A stretch of 64,000 nucleotides of DNA from Pseudoalteromonas aliena SW19 (GTDB lineage: Bacteria > Pseudomonadota > Gammaproteobacteria > Enterobacterales > Alteromonadaceae), in NCBI RefSeq assembly GCF_014905615.1, contig NZ_AQGU01000025.1, positions 1,178,001 to 1,242,000 on the forward strand. The letters run 5' to 3'. The translations under genes were made by a program, and so were the position numbers. This document shows positions 58,205 through 64,000 of the stretch, piece by piece (position 1 is the stretch's first letter; the number at the start of each line of letters is the position of its first letter). Under the pieces are notes generated by a model. The model searched no databases and had not been told where the DNA came from. It was given only the letters and a program-made list of their open reading frames with translations.

Positions 58205-59590
58205 TTAATTAATCAGGCTAAGTAGCTCATGCACTGTTTTTACTGGGGTGATTTTAGCCCCCAGTCCTTCCATCGATTTATGATAATTACGAAATGGAAT
58301 AAATATTTCAGTAAACCCATGCTGCGCCGCTTCCTTAACTCGCGGTACACCGCTATCAATTGGGCGTACATCGCCATTTAAGCTAAGCTCGCCCATAATA
58401 CACGTAGTACGAGGCACAACAAATTCATTCAAGCTACTAAGCAGTGCGGTAACTAGCGCTAAATCAATACAAGTTTCTGTTTCATCAATTCTTAAACCAC
58501 CCACAATATTAAAAAATGTATCATGAAATATTTTAGTTTTAGTGTGCTTGCGTAATATACCAGTCAGCATTTTTATGCGGTTCATATTTAAACCAACGCA
58601 CACACGCTGTGGAAATTCCGCCTCGGTTTCGGTGGTTAAACATTGAATTTCGAGCAATAAATTACGATTACCTTTACGAATACAGGTAATTGTGGAGCCT
58701 GGTGAGTCGGTCGTTGATCCTGATAAGAAAATTTCACTTGGGTTATCAACGCTTAACATACCGCGTTCACACATTTTAAAAATGCCCACCGTATCAATAT
58801 CACCAAAGCGGTTTTTATTTGCACGAAGCGTTCGAATTTGCCCATCATTGGTGTCAATATGTAAAAGCGCATCTACTATGTGCACCAGCGTTTGCGGGCC
58901 GGCTATTTCATTATTTTTATTTACATGAGCAATGATGAACATAGTGACATCATTTTGCTTACAGTATTGAGTTAATGCCTGAGCAGCGCTTTTCACTTGT
59001 GAAGGCGAGCCTGGACTACCATTTGCAGTATCCGTTACAACCGCTTGAATAGAGTCAATAACTGCAAATTTAATTTTATTTTTATCGAGCTCTTCAATTA
59101 TCGTTTCAACGCTAGTTTCTGAAAGTAAATAAAGTTCATCAGCGTTATAATTTAGTTTTAAACGATTTACTCTGTTTTTAAACTGCGATAAAGACTCCTC
59201 AGCCGTACAGTAAAGAGACGGCATACGTTGTGACATTCTGGCAACTAAATCTGATAGTAAGGTTGTTTTACCTGCACCAGGATCGCCCGATATAATATTA
59301 ACCGATCCCGTTGTTACACCTCCGCTTAAAACACGATCGAGTTCACCTATTTCAGTTAGCTGTTTTTCAGCTTCAGATGTCGCAATATCATTAATTTTTT
59401 TAGAGCCGCCACCAATTCCACCAGCGTAACCTGCAACACTGGCTCTTACTGATGATTTTTTACTTTGCCCTGCTGAGGGTTTAAATTCTGCTAATGTATT
59501 CCATGCACCACAACGGCATTGCCCTTGCCACCGCTGGTAATTCATACCACATTCAGTACAAACAAACTCTACTTTTGCCGCTTTTGCCAT
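58205..59590 (-). CDS. radA: DNA repair protein RadA
   Basis: Protein of 461 residues, the usual size. An N-terminal zinc finger (CTECGMNYQRWQGQCRCGAW), RecA-like ATPase with Walker A GDPGAGKTTLL and Walker B FAVIDSIQ, the RadA-specific KNRFG motif and a C-terminal Lon-protease-like domain (GGLRIDETETCIDLA and GELSLNGDVRPI) are in order. It is a branch-migration motor that assists RecA in recombination. serB is a frequent neighbour in related genomes. Confidence 0.97.
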   Translation of the reverse strand: MAKAAKVEFVCTECGMNYQRWQGQCRCGAWNTLAEFKPSAGQSKKSSVRASVAGYAGGIGGGSKKINDIATSEAEKQLTEIGELDRVLSGGVTTGSVNIISGDPGAGKTTLLSDLVARMSQRMPSLYCTAEESLSQFKNRVNRLKLNYNADELYLLSETSVETIIEELDKNKIKFAVIDSIQAVVTDTANGSPGSPSQVKSAAQALTQYCKQNDVTMFIIAHVNKNNEIAGPQTLVHIVDALLHIDTNDGQIRTLRANKNRFGDIDTVGIFKMCERGMLSVDNPSEIFLSGSTTDSPGSTITCIRKGNRNLLLEIQCLTTETEAEFPQRVCVGLNMNRIKMLTGILRKHTKTKIFHDTFFNIVGGLRIDETETCIDLALVTALLSSLNEFVVPRTTCIMGELSLNGDVRPIDSGVPRVKEAAQHGFTEIFIPFRNYHKSMEGLGAKITPVKTVHELLSLIN

Positions 59591-59949
59591 TAATAACCTT
59601 ACCTACTATTTTTTAAATTTTTAAATATTTACTATTAAATACCTACTTTAGCATTTCAAACTCTTGCTTAGTAACATACTCTTGTTGTTACAAGACTCAA
59701 CACAACAATTATTGCATGCAAATGCTGTTTTCTTTTTTTCTCTAATTTAGGGCATACTTATTGCTTTAGAAATGGTTTAAAGTAACTTGCCAATAAAATG
59801 GCGCATAACACATAATAACAAGAGCTAAATTACAATTACTCAAATAATCATACCTGTATTAATAAAGGTGCGATTTACGTTAATTAATTTTCTAATAAAT
59901 TAGCTTCTCAGTATACCTACTTTTAAATTAGACGGTGATGGTTTTATAA
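59591..59949. other. 359-base divergent intergenic region, radA/PilZ
   Basis: AT-rich and without a gene or a repeat that I can see. It must hold the promoters of the divergent radA and PilZ genes; no clear consensus box, operator or hairpin stands out. Confidence 0.5.
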
Positions 59950-62415
59950 ATGGCTGATGACATATTACTCAAGCACGAAGACCTTGTGAATGAGCTGAAA
60001 CAATATTTAGGTAATACTAAGTTCGACCTAATTTTCAAATCGAAAACAACAGGGCTAACCAAACCTGAACAGTTTTTAATTAAAATGGAAATGTCGCGTT
60101 TATCTCAGCCTGTTGCCCGCTTTATTGACTTACGAGGTTCGGTTAGCGGGTTAGTAAAACCTTACGAGCATAATGGTAAACAGCACTTCATGGATGATGC
60201 TGCTATTGAAGCGTTTGAAAAAGCCTTAAAACAATACGGTGAATATACTTTGGCTGTTTACGAGGCGGTACTGAGCACAAGAAACCACAATCGGGATATA
60301 CAAGATAAAGAACAACAGCAAGTACTAGATAGCCTGCTAAGCACCGATGTAGTTAAATTTGCCTCTTACGAAAGCCGTTGCGAAGAGCGGATGAATTATT
60401 CAATTAAAGTTACGATTGAATATAATGATAAGAAAAATATTTCTGCTAGTACCTCTGATATATCCTTAAGTGGCTGTAAGGTAAAGCTTGCCACTGAAAA
60501 TATTATAAGAAAAGGTCAGCTTATAGCAATGCGCCTGGTTGGCCTTGAACAAGATTTTGAGCTAGGTTTAAAAAATGGCATCCAATATGAAGTTGTTGCT
60601 ATTGAAAATACCTCTCCTGAATTTAATCATGTTCGATTAAAGCGTACCTATATAGAAAAAAACGATACCTTCGATAACTTTTTAAACAGCTTTATCAACG
60701 GAAATAAACGTCGCTATAAAGTTAATCTAGATAACACACTTGATGCGGTAGTTTCTAAAGGCTATGAGCAGTTTTATATTCCACGTGTAACGTCGTTATA
60801 TGTATTTTTAAGTAAAAAAGATGAACAGTATTACCCAAGCCTGAGTTTAACCACTGAAAACAACATTTTTATTCAACGATACTTTACTGACGAAAGAAAA
60901 GCGTCATGTTTGTATAGCGTGCTTAACCACAAGCGCATTAAAAAACTGCTTACTCAACCTACGGCTATAAAAGAAGATTATCTTTACACTTTTACGCATA
61001 TCGTATCTGGGAAAATTTATTATTACTCTGCCACCCGCAGCGAACTTAATACTAATTCTGAACTAAAAAAATTATTTTTTGGCCTAGGTAGTCAAAAAGA
61101 AAATTGGCAATGCTTTAAAATTCAAATAATGCCAAGTCATCCAAGCGACTCATATATCCCTTTATCTCTGCCAAATAGCGTAAGCGCAAACATTGCAAAA
61201 CTAAATCGTCCACCTATCCCACGTGTTGAGGGCCTTATAAAAAACGTTAAATATTTAGTTGTGTTAACAAGTGTTGGTAATACCATTGAAAAACATAATT
61301 ACCAAAGAACGGATTACGATAAGTCTCTTGTTAATCAACTAAAGTTATTTGGGCATACTAAACACAAAGTTCCTCCACATTTAGATACCGTCGCCCTGGA
61401 GTATATAAATTTGCGCTCACAAAAACGCTATCTATACAAAACGTCTGTGGAAGTAAATATTAATGGTGTGACAATTGATGGCCATACTCGGGATTTTTCA
61501 GTGATGGGTTTGCAGCTAGAGTGCAAGCAATCGACCACGTTTAGTAAAGGTGATATTGCGCTACTCTCATTTCCTGAACTACAAAAAATAACGAAAAACT
61601 ATAATCTAAAAGAATTAAAATATGAAGTTATGGCCGTTGGAAAAACACTCGTCACATTAAATTTAAAAGCAAATGAGGAGGCTGATGCAGAGCATACTGG
61701 GGTTGGCTTTTTCACCCAGCTAATTGAAAAAAATAAAGATAAGTTAAAAATATCCGAAGAAGCTCCTGAAGTGGAAGGCATTTCTACCGCCTTAAGAAAT
61801 ATGGTGACAAAAAGTATTTGCCAATTCCCGTTATATCTAAATAAAGAAGCAGCTCATTTTAAAATTGGCGCTGTAGGTTTTGGCTTATACGCAAGCCCAC
61901 TACATACAATTTTGCAAAATTTTGGTCTATTAAATAATAAAACAGACTTTTCGAGCATATTAAGTAAAGAAGATCTTTTTAATGTTATTACCCCCAATAT
62001 AAAAGATCGCAGCCGAAAAGATCCGCCTTTACCATTTACCCTTGTTATTAATTTTAATCCTCGCGTTAGCAACATTGAAGATGCAATTACAAGCCAGTGT
62101 ATACTCGGCGATGATTATCAAAAAAGCTTAAAGCAGATAAAAAGTGGCATTAAATCTGAGCTTATTTTCGTTATGCGCTTATTTATATCTCGCACCGGTC
62201 GTCCCGATACTGATTATTTATCTAATGAGCTTAAGTATGTAACTCATTACGCTATTCACAAAGCAAAGGAATTAGAGGATGCATTATGGTCTGTGACTGG
62301 TGTAGGTGACATAGTAGATATTACGGAGGAAGCGCTTGGCCATTTAGACCTTAATCAGCAAGAAGTTGAACAAATGGGACGTCGTAAACTCATGTGGTTA
62401 AACCGCTTACGCTAA
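59950..62415 (+). CDS. tandem PilZ-domain protein, probable c-di-GMP receptor
   Basis: Protein of 821 residues without a signal or membrane segment. It carries two PilZ domains with intact c-di-GMP motifs. The first has R143-C-E-E-R147 and D170-I-S-L-S-G. The second has R489-S-Q-K-R493 and D515-F-S-V-M-G. The flanking regions (about 1-135, 250-470, 610-821) are not recognised; the C-terminal part is helical. Similar large PilZ proteins occur in Shewanella and Vibrio. The stop codon lies in a terminator hairpin. Its output may be motility or surface behaviour; that is inference. Confidence 0.88.
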   Translation: MADDILLKHEDLVNELKQYLGNTKFDLIFKSKTTGLTKPEQFLIKMEMSRLSQPVARFIDLRGSVSGLVKPYEHNGKQHFMDDAAIEAFEKALKQYGEYTLAVYEAVLSTRNHNRDIQDKEQQQVLDSLLSTDVVKFASYESRCEERMNYSIKVTIEYNDKKNISASTSDISLSGCKVKLATENIIRKGQLIAMRLVGLEQDFELGLKNGIQYEVVAIENTSPEFNHVRLKRTYIEKNDTFDNFLNSFINGNKRRYKVNLDNTLDAVVSKGYEQFYIPRVTSLYVFLSKKDEQYYPSLSLTTENNIFIQRYFTDERKASCLYSVLNHKRIKKLLTQPTAIKEDYLYTFTHIVSGKIYYYSATRSELNTNSELKKLFFGLGSQKENWQCFKIQIMPSHPSDSYIPLSLPNSVSANIAKLNRPPIPRVEGLIKNVKYLVVLTSVGNTIEKHNYQRTDYDKSLVNQLKLFGHTKHKVPPHLDTVALEYINLRSQKRYLYKTSVEVNINGVTIDGHTRDFSVMGLQLECKQSTTFSKGDIALLSFPELQKITKNYNLKELKYEVMAVGKTLVTLNLKANEEADAEHTGVGFFTQLIEKNKDKLKISEEAPEVEGISTALRNMVTKSICQFPLYLNKEAAHFKIGAVGFGLYASPLHTILQNFGLLNNKTDFSSILSKEDLFNVITPNIKDRSRKDPPLPFTLVINFNPRVSNIEDAITSQCILGDDYQKSLKQIKSGIKSELIFVMRLFISRTGRPDTDYLSNELKYVTHYAIHKAKELEDALWSVTGVGDIVDITEEALGHLDLNQQEVEQMGRRKLMWLNRLR

Positions 62416-62425
62416 GCGGTTTAAC
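62397..62425 (+). terminator. terminator overlapping the PilZ gene stop codon
   Basis: A perfect 13-base stem GTTAAACCGCTTA/TAAGCGGTTTAAC closes a three-base loop, followed by ACTTTT. The TAA stop (62413-62415) starts the 3' arm. Confidence 0.75.
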
Positions 62426-62548
62426 ACTTTTAGCAAAACATGCTGGCCTTGTTTATTTTTCCACACCAATACTTTTCAGTGGATACAAAGCTAATTTATT
62501 TAATCTAAAATCTCGTTAAGATATTTACTATTAAGGGCTGAGATCAGT

Positions 62549-63577
62549 CTAAATTTTTGGCTCTTCATTAAGCGGAATCGCCAACATATACAACAGTTGT
62601 AATAACGATCCTTGGCAAATAGCCGCTTGAGCTTGTTCAACTACTTTAGCCTTGCCATGCACTGCAACACCTAAACCCGCTTTAGCCATCATCACTAAAT
62701 CGTTCGCGCCGTCACCAATAGCCACGGTTTGCGTTTTTATAAGCCCTAGCTTTTGCTGCAATGACTCTAAAATCACCGCTTTTTGCTGCGCATCCACAAT
62801 TGTGCCAAGCACTTTACCCGTTAATTTATTATTCTTAAACTCAAGTATATTTGCATGTACTTCATCTAAGCTAATCAACTCTTGCACTCGCTCTGCAAAC
62901 GGTACAAAACCACCAGATGCTATTGCTAAATACCAGTTGTGCTGCTTTAAAATTTGGCATAATGCTTTAATACCGGGCATTAAAGGGAGTGAGTCTTTTA
63001 ATTCTTCAATTAAGCTTTTTTCAATACCCTCAAGCTTAGCCACTCGTTGATTTAAGCTTTCGCTAAAATCAAGCTTACCCGCCATTGCAAGCGCAGTAAC
63101 TGACGCAACGTCATCGTATACATTTGCCAAGCGTGCTATTTCATCAATGCACTCAATCGTAATCGCTGTTGAATCCATATCCATAACCAATAAGCCAGGC
63201 TCATATAAGTTAGGCGGTGTATTAACTTGTACAAGCTGACACTCTAAGGTTTTTGAGAGCGCTTGTAGCACTAATGGGTTTATAGCTTGATTTGCATCTT
63301 GGCTATAAAAGCACAATGCGGGTGCTAACTCTAAATCAGGCTGATATTGGCATAGTGCTGTAACACCTTGATTATGCTTAGCTAAAAACGCTGCAATCAA
63401 TTGGATTTTTTCACTATTAAAATCCCCTGCGAATGCAATACTAAATAGCCCACGCTGCCTATTTGGAGTACCATTGAGTGGCAAAAAGGTGGTGTCTTGA
63501 TAACTAAACCATTGATTTAATGTGAGCGTTGATAGTGATTGCTCAGCATTGGGCTGTGCCATGCTTGTTTTCGACAT
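62549..63577 (-). CDS. serB: phosphoserine phosphatase
   Basis: HAD-family enzyme of 342 residues, the last step to serine. The nucleophile and general acid are Asp133 and Asp135 in VMDMDSTAITIECIDEIA; SGGFVPFAERV and the Mg-binding IGDGANDLVMM follow. The N-terminal 125 residues form an ACT-like domain, as in E. coli SerB (322). GGAGA lies five bases before the ATG. It is divergent from the ytjB-like gene, as in enterobacteria and Shewanella. Confidence 0.96.
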   Translation of the reverse strand: MSKTSMAQPNAEQSLSTLTLNQWFSYQDTTFLPLNGTPNRQRGLFSIAFAGDFNSEKIQLIAAFLAKHNQGVTALCQYQPDLELAPALCFYSQDANQAINPLVLQALSKTLECQLVQVNTPPNLYEPGLLVMDMDSTAITIECIDEIARLANVYDDVASVTALAMAGKLDFSESLNQRVAKLEGIEKSLIEELKDSLPLMPGIKALCQILKQHNWYLAIASGGFVPFAERVQELISLDEVHANILEFKNNKLTGKVLGTIVDAQQKAVILESLQQKLGLIKTQTVAIGDGANDLVMMAKAGLGVAVHGKAKVVEQAQAAICQGSLLQLLYMLAIPLNEEPKI

Positions 63578-63727
63578 GGGATCTCCGTGTTTATTTTTAT
63601 TATCCTGATATAAAACTAATTGATGTTAGGTATTATTAGCGCTAAATTCGCCATCAGGTAGGATTTAAGGTTATAGTAGTAGTTGTAACATCAAATTAAA
63701 ATCCTGTCAGTAGCATATACGGTGACT

Positions 63728-64000
63728 ATGAAAAATAACCATCTTAAAAATCCAATCTCGGCATCTCAAAAAAAGCGACTTGTGCGTTTATTTCTTGCGG
63801 CTGCCTGTTTTGTATTACTAAGCTGGGTGGGTGTAAACAGTAGTTTTCAAAGCCATCAGTTACTTTACGATAGCGCCGATAGCACAGCCAAAAGCCTGAC
63901 TCAATTTATGGCCTTAAATGTTAAAACACCTCTTATCGAAAAAAACAAACCACAGCTTAATGCTATTTGTAACGATATAAGCAAAGACGAGTTTGTACTT
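63728..64000 (+). CDS. ytjB: YtjB/AhpA-like membrane protein (N-terminal fragment)
   Basis: The first 91 residues are visible before the window ends. A basic N-terminus (SASQKKRLVR) is followed by one membrane helix (about 20-42) and the start of a periplasmic domain (QSHQLLYDSADSTAKSLTQF). Position, divergent from serB, and pattern match the YtjB/Smp (AhpA) family. The Vibrio homologue was linked to hemolysin expression; the general function is unclear. Confidence 0.8.
   Translation, partial: MKNNHLKNPISASQKKRLVRLFLAAACFVLLSWVGVNSSFQSHQLLYDSADSTAKSLTQFMALNVKTPLIEKNKPQLNAICNDISKDEFVL

Overview
The window is a stretch of housekeeping chromosome from a marine gammaproteobacterium, most likely Pseudoalteromonas or a close Alteromonadales relative. 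That is inferred from an AT-rich coding style, an argCBFGH operon ending in an ArgH-GNAT fusion next to a divergent argE, a PutA without its DNA-binding domain beside a divergent Lrp-type gene, the ygiF/ygiM and serB/ytjB neighbourhoods, and many chemotaxis and TonB-dependent proteins. I found no rRNA, tRNA, prophage, CRISPR array or transposase gene.

Layout: 1-9061 holds the start of a coiled-coil, porin-like exported protein (minus strand), two methyl-accepting chemotaxis proteins, a divergent ClC protein, hemJ, pyrB and hemL. 9100-10060 is a cluster of three copies of a structured repeat. 10115-19201 (all minus strand) carries a small lipoprotein, a large TonB-dependent receptor, PBP1b, glnK-amtB and a REC-REC-GGDEF regulator. 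19836-25068 has an S10 peptidase, a START protein translationally coupled to a CYTH-CHAD triphosphatase, a YgiM-like SH3 protein and an Lrp regulator. 25238-36297 has putA, an HD-GYP protein, gspA-gspB, two DUF1566 envelope proteins and two poorly known genes. 36545-48555 has an RND efflux pair, msrA, a cobalamin riboswitch with btuB, yajQ, a VanZ-like protein with panE, thiI, a TetR regulator and coaD. 48733-57098 has two orphan small genes and the arginine regulon. 57197-64000 has an exported protein, radA, a tandem PilZ protein, serB and the start of ytjB.

Genes that work together: argC-B-F-G-H(A) with argE form an arginine pathway, with a near-perfect ARG box in the divergent promoter region. 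glnK-amtB form the ammonium module behind a sigma-54-like site. Cyclic-di-GMP functions recur: a GGDEF cyclase, an HD-GYP phosphodiesterase, a tandem PilZ receptor and YajQ. HemJ and HemL belong to heme synthesis, PanE and CoaD to coenzyme A synthesis.

The most interesting signal is non-coding. Five copies (A-E) of a roughly 253-312 bp element lie at 9106-9417, 9485-9796, 9799-10051, 19403-19666 and 29056-29318, most of them bounded by TA. Their terminal and internal stems differ between copies by matched changes on both strands. No copy encodes a protein, so the element looks like a MITE or a structured nucleic acid whose folding matters or mattered. A second, smaller repeat family (30664-30880 and 44104-44270) overlaps the gspB stop codon. 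Start codons were revised for several genes from ribosome-binding-site position and family homology.
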